Shown here: piece by piece, positions 1 through 5,464 of the stretch | Position numbering within the stretch: position 1 is the first letter of the stretch | How the letters are laid out: each line of letters opens with the position of its first letter | DNA from: Chitinophaga pinensis | GTDB taxonomy: Bacteria > Bacteroidota > Bacteroidia > SXHM01 | Reading direction: 5' to 3' | Assembly: GCA_945889235.1 (NCBI GenBank) | Contig: CAMDBK010000145.1 | Span: 1 to 7,401 of the forward strand | Length of the DNA: 7,401 nucleotides | Position numbers and translations under genes: made by a program | The notes under the pieces: model-generated | The model's input: the letters and a program-made list of their open reading frames with translations, nothing else | What the model was told of the DNA's origin: nothing | Databases searched by the model: none

Positions 1-2
1 GC

Positions 3-875
3 ATCAAAGCAGGTCTCCCTCCCGGGGTGCTCAACATCGTGCATGGCTACGGACATATAGTAGGCGCAACCATTACAACTCATCCCGATATTCCCTTAAT
101 CTCCTTCACAGGCGGCACCAAAACAGGCTCTGAAATAGCGCGAACCGCTGCCCCGCTGTTCAAAAAACTCTCACTTGAATTGGGCGGAAAAAATCCTAAC
201 ATCATATTCGCAGACTGCAATTTTGAAGAAGCAATTAAGACAACCTTGAACTCTTCTTTTTCCAACCAAGGCGAAATCTGTCTCTGCGGTTCGCGCATAT
301 TAATTGAAAAACCGCTGTACGAAAAATTTCGCGATGAATTAGTTAAGCGCACAGCGAAACTATCTGTCGGTAATCCCGCTGATGATACTATAAAATTAGG
401 TGCAATTGTATCAGAACAACACATGCAAAAAGTGCTTTCCTACATTGACTTGGCTCAACAAGAAGGCGGAAAAATCCTCTGCGGAGGTAAACGCAAAACA
501 GTAGAAAACTTTGAAGAAGGATATTTCATTGAGCCAACTGTAATAGAAGGCCTATCCCAAAACTGCCGCACCAACATGGAAGAGATTTTTGGTCCGGTTG
601 TTACGCTTCAATCTTTTGAAACAGAAGAAGAGGCATTACAACTTGCCAACGCTACCGAATTCGGTTTAGCCGGTACCATCTGGACAGAAAACCTTAGCAA
701 AGCCCACCGCGTAGCTGCTCAACTCAAAAGCGGAATCATATGGATTAACTGCTGGCTTGTCCGCGATTTGCGCACCCCTTTTGGCGGCATGAAAAGTTCA
801 GGAGTTGGTCGCGAAGGCGGATGGGAAGCCCTGCGTTTCTTTACCGAACCAAAAAATGTTTGTGTAAAATATTAG
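3..875 (+). CDS. 2-aminomuconate/2-hydroxymuconate semialdehyde dehydrogenase-like aldehyde dehydrogenase, 3' part
   Basis: This is the C-terminal part (about 290 residues) of an NAD(P)+-dependent aldehyde dehydrogenase; the frame is open from position 3, so the start lies outside the window and roughly 190-200 residues are missing compared with the usual ~480. Visible motifs are the cofactor loop FTGGTKTG (near 108-131), the general-base glutamate in LELGGKNP, the nucleophilic cysteine in NQGEICLCGSR (codon 279-281), the cofactor-binding EEIFGP and the C-terminal PFGGMKSSGVGREGG. The segments GEICLC and NCWLVRDLRTPFGG resemble human ALDH8A1 and bacterial DmpC/XylG, which oxidise 2-aminomuconate or 2-hydroxymuconate semialdehyde. 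In Bacteroidota the kynurenine (tryptophan) route is the more likely setting, but the substrate cannot be settled without the upstream genes. The stop codon overlaps that of the convergent gene by 4 bp. ALDH family very secure; substrate class moderate. Confidence 0.9.
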   Translation: MKAGLPPGVLNIVHGYGHIVGATITTHPDIPLISFTGGTKTGSEIARTAAPLFKKLSLELGGKNPNIIFADCNFEEAIKTTLNSSFSNQGEICLCGSRILIEKPLYEKFRDELVKRTAKLSVGNPADDTIKLGAIVSEQHMQKVLSYIDLAQQEGGKILCGGKRKTVENFEEGYFIEPTVIEGLSQNCRTNMEEIFGPVVTLQSFETEEEALQLANATEFGLAGTIWTENLSKAHRVAAQLKSGIIWINCWLVRDLRTPFGGMKSSGVGREGGWEALRFFTEPKNVCVKY

Positions 876-1453
876 GTAGCACTCTGCTCCCCTCTCCCTC
901 GGAGAGGGGCTGGGGGTGAGGCTTTTAATTTTCTCACCGCCTTATTAAACGCCTTCCCTGCATCCTTCCCTACATTATCCGATGCCGGTGAAAACAATAC
1001 CATCTCACCAGCTTTACTAATAACAGAAGCTATTTTCACAGCTTCTGTTATTGTTTCAGCGTTAATAAGCAGTCGGGCATTTCCGTTACCAAAGGCGCTA
1101 AATACATCGTTCACATTTTTGCCTAAGCAAATTATAGACTTTACTTTTTCTTCCACTATTTCTGAGATATCAGAATAGTTCGAAAATTTATCCGGCTCAG
1201 CTACAATCAGTGTTACCGGCTTATAACAACGCAGCAATGAACTGCCTGTGCTTTCAGCAGTAAGTGAAAGTGAATCATTCACATATTCCACTGATTTTAT
1301 AGAAGCAATAGTTTCAAAGTTGGATGTTTTATCATAAATATCCCAAAGGCTTTCGCGCAAAATATCTTTACGGATTTCAAAAAAATCTTTTTCATTTTCA
1401 GAAAAAGGGGTTTTCATTCCGAGTGCCGAACTAAGGTCAAATGAATTATCCAT
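872..1453 (-). CDS. Orphan MurD C-terminal-domain-like protein with a repeat-encoded tail
   Basis: A 193-residue cytoplasmic protein without signal peptide or membrane segment. From about residue 30 to 177 it follows the C-terminal domain of MurD (UDP-MurNAc-L-Ala:D-Glu ligase): a linker with IRKDILRESL, then VEYVNDS (55-61, MurD INDSKATN), KPVTLIVAEPDK (78-89, MurD KP.vwI.GG.DK), VKSIICLGKN (104-113) and MVLFSPAS (151-158, MurD vLLSPACAS). The ATP-binding central domain and UMP-binding N-domain are absent, so it cannot be a complete ligase. Expected substrate residues are changed: the lysine of NDSK is Leu62, and the F.NY..RG stretch after SPAS is lost. The last ~14 residues (from about ASPPAPLRGRGE) are encoded by the dispersed repeat at 886-921; true homology seems to stop at AVRKLK, where MurD normally ends. 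A good promoter lies at 1541-1571. The domain call rests on recalled motifs; the function is unknown, possibly a regulatory or binding paralogue. Confidence 0.75.
   Translation of the reverse strand: MDNSFDLSSALGMKTPFSENEKDFFEIRKDILRESLWDIYDKTSNFETIASIKSVEYVNDSLSLTAESTGSSLLRCYKPVTLIVAEPDKFSNYSDISEIVEEKVKSIICLGKNVNDVFSAFGNGNARLLINAETITEAVKIASVISKAGEMVLFSPASDNVGKDAGKAFNKAVRKLKASPPAPLRGRGEQSAT
886..921. repeat. GC-rich dispersed palindromic repeat at convergent gene ends
   Basis: A 36-bp block far richer in G+C than its surroundings, read on the minus strand as CCTCACCCCCAGCCCCTCTC followed by CGAGGGAGAGGGGAGC. It contains a perfect 9-bp stem (889-897 CCCCTCTCC with 901-909 GGAGAGGGG) around a 3-nt loop. 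I recognise this as a type of interspersed repeat met often in Bacteroidota genomes, where its translation SPPAPLRGRGE recurs as a tail on unrelated proteins; that is memory, not a search. Here it is read through by the MurD-like gene and lies just beyond the stop of the aldehyde dehydrogenase gene. Confidence 0.75.
889..909. terminator. Possible bidirectional hairpin terminator inside the repeat
   Basis: The 9-bp GC-rich stem with loop CTC (898-900) begins 14 bp after the aldehyde dehydrogenase stop and could end plus-strand transcription. On the minus strand it lies inside the reading frame of the MurD-like gene, near its end. There is no clear T-tract after the stem on either strand, so termination is only possible, not shown. 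Confidence 0.35.
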
Positions 1454-1540
1454 TGTTATAAGTTTTTATTTTTGCGGAAGGTGGGCACATCCCTGCAACA
1501 AAAAACATCTTTTTGTAGATGAAAGTTTGTAATTAATATA

Positions 1541-1571
1541 CAAATATAAGCTATCCATCGACTAAAGTCAA
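1541..1571 (-). promoter_or_regulatory. Bacteroidota-type promoter of the MurD-like gene
   Basis: On the minus strand, TTG (1569-1571) is followed after 20 bp by TATATTTG (1541-1548), an exact match to the Bacteroidota -7 consensus TAnnTTTG with near-standard spacing. Transcription would start near 1534 and give a leader of about 80 nt before the ATG at 1453. The rest of the 173-bp gap (1454-1626) holds only weak A/T hairpins; I see no riboswitch or small gene. Confidence 0.65.
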
Positions 1572-1626
1572 GTTTCTGATACACAAAACCATGTTTATTC
1601 GACCAACAACTTGCTGAAAAGCCTTA

Positions 1627-2070
1627 CTACAGTTTGATTTTCTGAGTAGTCTCAATAGGGATATTTTTTTTCAGCCAGCCAATTCTGCCCTTAATTGAAC
1701 CCTTCACTTTAAAGGTAACCGGTTCACTTTTTAACAGCAACCCAATTCCTCCAATAGTTGCCGCCATAAAATCACGGTAAGTCATACTAAGTTTTACAGG
1801 GTTGCTTGAAGTGGTTCTGCGTTTTATTACCATTTTTTCTGCTGAAAAAGTTCTGCCCAGCGATTTATCATTAATAGAAATATCAAGATCTGACTCCTTC
1901 AACACAACCTTAAAACCGTTGGGGTTATTCACTTCAAGATTAAAAGAAAGTTCCATATTGTCACCCGAAATGCTGGCAGTTTTTACATCTTTTATTCCTG
2001 TAATCATAATTGGTTTGTAAGAAATACAGGAACTAAGTAAACAGGCAGAAAGGAAAAGTATCAATCGCAT
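1627..2070 (-). CDS. LEA14-like (WHy domain) lipoprotein
   Basis: A 147-residue predicted lipoprotein. The N-terminus MRLILFLSACLLSSC is a short type II signal with lipobox LSSC, so the mature protein should begin at Cys15, be lipidated and face the periplasm. The following domain (about 24-125) matches the LEA14/WHy fold: a beta-rich sequence with the hallmark NNPNGF (48-53), alternating hydrophobic strands, and a late GSIKGRIGWLKKNIPIE segment. Similar small lipoproteins are common in Bacteroidota; in other organisms the fold is linked to desiccation or stress, but the bacterial role is unclear. The start is fixed by the signal peptide; no Shine-Dalgarno site is seen, only an A/T-rich leader. 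It lies 173 bp upstream of the MurD-like gene on the same strand, which has its own promoter, and is divergent from the merR-like gene. Confidence 0.85.
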   Translation of the reverse strand: MRLILFLSACLLSSCISYKPIMITGIKDVKTASISGDNMELSFNLEVNNPNGFKVVLKESDLDISINDKSLGRTFSAEKMVIKRRTTSSNPVKLSMTYRDFMAATIGGIGLLLKSEPVTFKVKGSIKGRIGWLKKNIPIETTQKIKL

Positions 2071-2106
2071 TTATAAATATTTTCAGCAAATATGCAATTC
2101 TTTTTT

Positions 2107-2146
2107 CTCTGCGGTACTTTGCGTTATCTCCGCTCGCTCTGCGGTA
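2107..2146. repeat. CTCTGCGGTA-containing dispersed repeat in a divergent intergenic region
   Basis: CTCTGCGGTA occurs twice in direct orientation (2107-2116 and 2137-2146) with related TTGCGTTATCTCCGC between, flanked by T- and A-runs. On the minus strand it reads ACCGCAGAG...ACGCAAAGTACCGCAGAG, a pattern I recall as a widespread noncoding repeat (runs of GCAGAG-type units). It occupies the middle of the 135-bp gap between the LEA14-like and merR-like genes, more G+C-rich than the surrounding DNA, and probably separates their two promoters. Confidence 0.6.
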
Positions 2147-2184
2147 AAAAATGATGTTCTTAAAACATTTTCTCCTTTTGTTTG

Positions 2185-2204
2185 TATTATTGCTGAACAA
2201 TAAA
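2185..2204 (+). promoter_or_regulatory. Candidate promoter/operator motif immediately before the merR-like start
   Basis: The 20 bp before the ATG contain TATTATTG (2185-2192, one mismatch to TAnnTTTG) overlapping TGCTGAACAA (2191-2200). The block is 15/20 identical to 3204-3223 in front of the sigma gene. If the -7-like box is used, the leader would be under 10 nt. No convincing -33 element lies 19-21 bp upstream, so this may be an operator rather than a strong promoter. The likely ligand is the MerR protein itself (autoregulation), by inference. Confidence 0.45.
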
Positions 2205-2205
2205 C

Positions 2206-3087
2206 ATGGGACATTACACAATTAAAGATCTTGAAAAACTCTCTGGCGTAAAAGCCCACACAATCCGCATCTGGGAAAAGCGTTTTAACATCATACAACC
2301 CAGCCGCACCGAAACTAATTTCAGGTATTATAATGACGAGCAGTTGAAAAAACTGCTCAATATTTCATTGCTGAATAATTCAGGATATAAAATTTCAAAA
2401 ATTGCCTGCCTCTGCGAAACTGAAATTTGCAAAGAGGTAGAAAAAGTTACTTCAGGCGAAACAAATTTTGATGCTCAGATTGAAAAACTGGTTCTCGCCA
2501 TGGTTGAAATGGATGAAGATAAATTTGAAACGCAACTGACGGAATTCATTAAGCGCGATGGTTTTGAAGATGCAATGCTGCATGTAATTTATCCGTTCTT
2601 TGATAAAATTGGCGTGTTGTGGCAAACCGGTAATATTACTCCGGCTCAGGAACATTTTGTTTCAAATATTGTACGCCAGAAAGTGATTGTGGCTATTGAC
2701 GGACTGGCAAAAAACACAATCCCTGAATCCAAATTGTTCCTTCTCTTTTTGCCTGAAGGTGAACTGCATGAAATTGGCTTACTTTTTACCAATTACCTGT
2801 TGCGTAAATACGGACATAAGGTTATTTACCTTGGGCAATCATTACCTTTAAAGGATTTGGCTTATGTGGTAAGAAACCGCAAACCCGACTATCTTCTTAC
2901 TTATATTACTTCGCCTATAGATGGCGGAATAAAAGAATACATACACGCTATGCAGAAGACTTGCCCTGACCGCCCGGTTTATGTGGCAGGTATGCAATCC
3001 TGTAACATTGATTTTGCCAATCTTGAAAATGTTTTTTGCATTTCCTGCTGTGGCGATATTCATTGCCTATTAGAGTCCATCCAGTAG
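2206..3087 (+). CDS. MerR-family regulator with cobalamin-binding domain (CarH/LitR-like photoreceptor candidate)
   Basis: A 293-residue, full-length cytoplasmic regulator. Residues 3-75 form a MerR winged helix (YTIKDLEKLSGVKAHTIRIWEKRF, then RYYNDEQLKKL). Residues ~88-165 are a four-helix B12-cap domain carrying W139-x9-E149-H150, the Wx9EH signature of adenosylcobalamin photoreceptors. Residues ~175-290 are the Rossmann-like B12 domain with ELHEIG (186-191), a conservative variant of DxHxxG whose H188 would be the lower cobalt ligand; SPI (236-238) and AGM (261-263) stand at the later nucleotide-loop sites. In CarH, dark AdoCbl-bound tetramers repress and light releases DNA. The residue after the Trp (Gln140) is, as I recall, His in Thermus CarH, so the photochemical end state may differ. 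The C-terminus carries an odd cysteine cluster (278, 281, 282, 287). The stop codon lies in a dispersed repeat. The sigma gene follows 199 bp downstream on the same strand. Confidence 0.92.
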   Translation: MGHYTIKDLEKLSGVKAHTIRIWEKRFNIIQPSRTETNFRYYNDEQLKKLLNISLLNNSGYKISKIACLCETEICKEVEKVTSGETNFDAQIEKLVLAMVEMDEDKFETQLTEFIKRDGFEDAMLHVIYPFFDKIGVLWQTGNITPAQEHFVSNIVRQKVIVAIDGLAKNTIPESKLFLLFLPEGELHEIGLLFTNYLLRKYGHKVIYLGQSLPLKDLAYVVRNRKPDYLLTYITSPIDGGIKEYIHAMQKTCPDRPVYVAGMQSCNIDFANLENVFCISCCGDIHCLLESIQ

Positions 3088-3137
3088 CGACACGATGTTC
3101 GTGTCTTATAAATTACGAAATACGAACATCGTTCTAC
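3084..3137. repeat. REP-like inverted repeat element overlapping the merR-like stop codon
   Basis: Two inverted arms: GTAGCGACACGATGTTCGT (3084-3102) and ACGAACATCGTTCTAC (3122-3137), which share GTAG at the tips and an exact 11-bp core (3092-3102 with 3122-3132). The left arm alone also folds perfectly (GACACGA 3089-3095 with TCGTGTC 3099-3105, loop TGT). GTAG-tipped small palindromes of this kind are frequent in Bacteroidota and resemble REP elements mobilised by RAYT (TnpA-REP) proteins; this is recollection. The TAG of the left tip is the merR stop. The structure could terminate or stabilise the merR transcript. Confidence 0.65.
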
Positions 3138-3174
3138 CTCATCAATTCATCGGATTTCAGATTTAGTAAAACCG

Positions 3175-3211
3175 TTTTGTTATATATAAAATAACCGTGT
3201 AAATAATTTTG
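3175..3211 (+). promoter_or_regulatory. Candidate promoter of the ECF sigma gene with a long spacer
   Basis: TAATTTTG (3204-3211) is a perfect TAnnTTTG -7 box. The nearest upstream TTG-type element is TTTTG at 3175-3179, 24 bp away against the usual ~19-21, so the -33 assignment is weak or the promoter needs help. The start site would be near 3217, giving a leader of about 70 nt. A second exact -7 match (TAAGTTTG, 3258-3265) has no -33 partner. MerR-family activators often act on promoters with overlong spacers; whether that applies here is inference. Confidence 0.5.
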
Positions 3212-3239
3212 TTTAACAATTAATCGAATTTATTAAACA
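3210..3239. promoter_or_regulatory. Candidate operator: inverted TGTTTAAYAA half-sites
   Basis: TGTTTAACAA (3210-3219) and, on the minus strand, TGTTTAATAA (3230-3239) form an inverted pair with 9/10 identity and 20 bp centre to centre, about two helical turns. The left half-site overlaps the -7 box and lies inside an 11-bp palindrome TTGTTTAACAA (3209-3219). The position across the expected start site fits a repressor operator. The adjacent B12-binding MerR protein is the obvious candidate ligand. Confidence 0.5.
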
Positions 3240-3286
3240 GTGCGTTGTAACATGTATTAAGTTTGTACCACCAAAACAAACAAATC

Positions 3287-3796
3287 ATGACAGCAATAGA
3301 ATTCAACACTCAGGTATCTTTCCTTAGTAATAAACTCAAATATTTTGCTCTGAAACTCACCGCAGATATGGAAGATGCCAACGATCTTTTACAAGATACA
3401 ATTGTAAAAGCACTCACGTATCGAGAAAAATTTACTGACCGTACCAACCTTTCGGCTTGGATGCATACTATTATGAAGAATACCTTCATTAATAATTACC
3501 GCAGGCAGCAACGTTCAGGTGAATTGTTCGACAATACAAAAGACTTGTTTTATCTCAATATGCCTCAGGATTCTGGCTTTACTTCTCCTACTTCTCAATT
3601 AGCCGAGAAAGAAATAAATGCAGGAATAAACAAATTGGAAGAGCAATACCGTGTACCTTTTATGATGCACGTTGAAGGTTATAAATACGAGGAAATTTCC
3701 GAACAACTTGATATTCCTATGGGAACAGTGAAAAGCAGAATTTTTATTGCCCGCAAAATTCTGATGGAATATTTCAAAGATTACCGCAACAATTAA
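3287..3796 (+). CDS. ECF-type RNA polymerase sigma factor
   Basis: A 169-residue sigma-70-family factor with only regions 2 and 4. Region 2 (about 10-76) includes DANDLLQDTIVKAL, helix 2.3-2.4 sequence LSAWMHTIMKNTFINNYRR, followed by a linker with FDNTKDLFYL. Region 4 (about 112-163) includes YRVPFMMHVEGYKYEEIS and the recognition helix MGTVKSRIFIARKIL. I chose ATG at 3287; an in-frame TTG at 3263 would add eight residues but the family normally begins with MTAIEFN-like sequence. No anti-sigma gene or membrane protein follows. In Bacteroidota this sigma type is often next to a B12-binding MerR gene and carotenoid genes (crtI, crtB); none follow here. Control is probably transcriptional, by the upstream MerR protein, not by an anti-sigma factor. 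The stop codon directly abuts that of nadE on the other strand. Confidence 0.93.
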   Translation: MTAIEFNTQVSFLSNKLKYFALKLTADMEDANDLLQDTIVKALTYREKFTDRTNLSAWMHTIMKNTFINNYRRQQRSGELFDNTKDLFYLNMPQDSGFTSPTSQLAEKEINAGINKLEEQYRVPFMMHVEGYKYEEISEQLDIPMGTVKSRIFIARKILMEYFKDYRNN

Positions 3797-5428
3797 TCAG
3801 GAAAGATATTTCCCTACAATAGGCATTCTGCGGCCCACTCCGAAAGCTTTTGAAGAAACGCGTAATACAGGCGGAAGTTGATGGCGCTTGTATTCAGTGG
3901 TGTTTACTAACTTCAATATCCGCGACACCAATTTTTCATCGTATCCTTTTGCAATCAGTTCTTTCGGACCAAGGTGTTTTTCTATGTAGTCAAAAAGAAT
4001 TTCGTCAAGAATACTATACTCAGGAAGCGAGTCTGAATCCTTTTGGTTTTCTCGTAGTTCTGCCGAAGGAGCTTTTGTAATAATATTTTCAGAGATGCAA
4101 TTATCAAGTTTGTTGATGTAGTCGGCTAATTCATAAACCTGCGTTTTGTAAACATCGCCCAGCACTGAAAGACCGCCATTCATATCGCCATACAATGTTC
4201 CGTAACCAACTGCAGCTTCACTTTTATTAGTTGTGTTCAACAAAATGCTTCCGAATTTATTTGTCATTGCCATCAACAATATTCCACGAATTCGTGCCTG
4301 AATATTTTCTTCAGTAACATTAAAAGGTATTCCGGCAAAAATTGGTTTCAGCTTATTATCAATCACTGAAAAAATTTCTTTGATACCGATTGTGTGATAC
4401 TTTGTTCCTAATCGTTTGCACATTTCTTCGGAGTCAGATATAGAATGGTCAGAAGAAAACTGCGAAGGCAAAAGTAAAACGCTGACATTTTCCTTTCCCA
4501 ATGCGCGTGAAGCAAGTGCGAGAACCACAGCAGAATCAATACCTCCGCTTAATCCGAGAATGGCTTTGCTGAAGCCCATCTTCTCAAAATAATCTTTAAT
4601 TCCAAGAACCAATGCATCGTGAATGCGCGAGATTTTAGAATAGGTTTTGCTTAGTTTTTTTTCAGCAACTAAACTCTGTGTGTCGAAAATTCTAAAATCA
4701 TCTTTGAAATAATTCAGTTCTTCAACAATGTTCCCACTATTATCTGCAACCATGCTGCCGCCATCAAAAATAAGTTCGGTTTGAGCACCAACATGGTTCA
4801 CATAAAACAGAGGCAGTTTATATTTTTCAGCGTTGTAACGCATCACTTTCCTCCGCTCTTCTGCATGATCGTAATCAAAAGGTGAGGCAGCAATATTCAC
4901 CATTAACGTTGGTTTTTGCTTTACAAGTTCATCCATAGAATTTACTACATACATGGGGTCTTGCCCGATATCCCAGATGTCTTCGCAAATGGTTAACGCT
5001 ATGCGCTCGCCTTTAAATTGTATAACCTCAAACTTGCGTGATGGTTCAAAATAACGATACTCATCAAACACATCATAAGTAGGTAAAAGCGCTTTAGAAA
5101 TTATTTTTTCAATTTTCCCCTCATTCAAAAAATAAGCAGAGTTGAAAAGATTTTTTCCCTGAATTTCAGAATTAGGCGATGGTGCACCAACAATTGCTGC
5201 TATGCCTTTACAACTTGCAGCAATTTCCCCAATGCTTTTATCACATTCATCAATAAAACTTTTGAATTCCAGAAAATCGCGGGGTGGGTAACCACACACA
5301 CACAACTCTGCAAACACCACTAAATCTGCGCCATCGCTCTTTGCTTTTTCAATAGCAGAAATAATTTTTGCTGTATTATTTTCAAAATTACCGATGTGGT
5401 AATTGAGTTGTGCAAGAGCAATTTTCAT
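3797..5428 (-). CDS. nadE: Glutamine-dependent NAD+ synthetase
   Basis: A 543-residue, full-length, two-domain cytosolic enzyme that makes the last step of NAD+ synthesis: amidation of nicotinic acid adenine dinucleotide with ATP and glutamine. Residues 1-260 are the nitrilase-type glutaminase with triad Glu41 (FAELCVCGYP), Lys112 (ISKALLPTYD) and Cys148 (TICEDIW). Residues ~268-543 are the NAD synthetase domain with the ATP-pyrophosphatase P-loop LSGGIDS (293-299), NTTNKSEAAVGYGTLYGDM (398-416) and KAPSAELRENQKDSDSLPEY (452-471). All expected catalytic residues are present. The ATG at 5428 is fixed by MKIALAQLN, the normal family N-terminus. No strong promoter is evident in the short gap upstream; a TATTTTTA box near the start is one base off consensus. 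The gene lies behind the gdh terminator, so it is probably transcribed on its own. It runs stop-to-stop into the sigma gene with no visible terminator. Confidence 0.97.
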   Translation of the reverse strand: MKIALAQLNYHIGNFENNTAKIISAIEKAKSDGADLVVFAELCVCGYPPRDFLEFKSFIDECDKSIGEIAASCKGIAAIVGAPSPNSEIQGKNLFNSAYFLNEGKIEKIISKALLPTYDVFDEYRYFEPSRKFEVIQFKGERIALTICEDIWDIGQDPMYVVNSMDELVKQKPTLMVNIAASPFDYDHAEERRKVMRYNAEKYKLPLFYVNHVGAQTELIFDGGSMVADNSGNIVEELNYFKDDFRIFDTQSLVAEKKLSKTYSKISRIHDALVLGIKDYFEKMGFSKAILGLSGGIDSAVVLALASRALGKENVSVLLLPSQFSSDHSISDSEEMCKRLGTKYHTIGIKEIFSVIDNKLKPIFAGIPFNVTEENIQARIRGILLMAMTNKFGSILLNTTNKSEAAVGYGTLYGDMNGGLSVLGDVYKTQVYELADYINKLDNCISENIITKAPSAELRENQKDSDSLPEYSILDEILFDYIEKHLGPKELIAKGYDEKLVSRILKLVNTTEYKRHQLPPVLRVSSKAFGVGRRMPIVGKYLS

Positions 5429-5464
5429 GATTATAATTTAGCAGTAAAAATAGATTTAAAACAA

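Noticed and set aside
27..29. GTG as a start of the first gene
   Set aside because: The frame is open upstream to position 3 with family-like sequence (AGLPPGVLNIV), so this is an internal valine codon.
80..424. Open frame on the minus strand
   Set aside because: It lies wholly inside the dehydrogenase gene and shows no recognisable domain; antisense shadow.
1498..1521. A/T-rich hairpins in the leader of the MurD-like gene
   Set aside because: Stems of 5-7 bp made mainly of A-T pairs in an A/T-rich leader are expected by chance; no riboswitch motif seen.
1802..2020. Open frame on the plus strand
   Set aside because: Antisense to the LEA14-like lipoprotein, no motif or leader.
2087..2094. 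Near -7 box (CATATTTG on the minus strand) before the LEA14-like gene
   Set aside because: One mismatch, no -33 partner and it would leave a leader of only a few bases; not strong enough to list.
2033..2298. Two overlapping minus-strand open frames across the divergent intergenic region
   Set aside because: They run through a dispersed repeat and into neighbouring genes in the wrong frame; no family resemblance.
2452..3063. Short minus-strand open frames inside the merR-like gene
   Set aside because: Shadows of a gene with clear domain structure.
3084..3137. CRISPR-like repeat pair
   Set aside because: The two copies are inverted, not direct, and there is no third unit or spacer pattern.
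3258..3265. Second exact TAnnTTTG box (TAAGTTTG) before the sigma gene
   Set aside because: No TTG-type element 19-21 bp upstream and only about 10 nt of leader would remain; kept as an alternative only.
3263..3286. TTG start that would extend the sigma factor by eight residues
   Set aside because: The extension overlaps the leader and a -7-like box, and the family normally starts at the MTAIEFN-like sequence at 3287.
3850..4080. Plus-strand open frame within nadE
   Set aside because: Antisense to conserved NAD synthetase sequence and without recognisable features.
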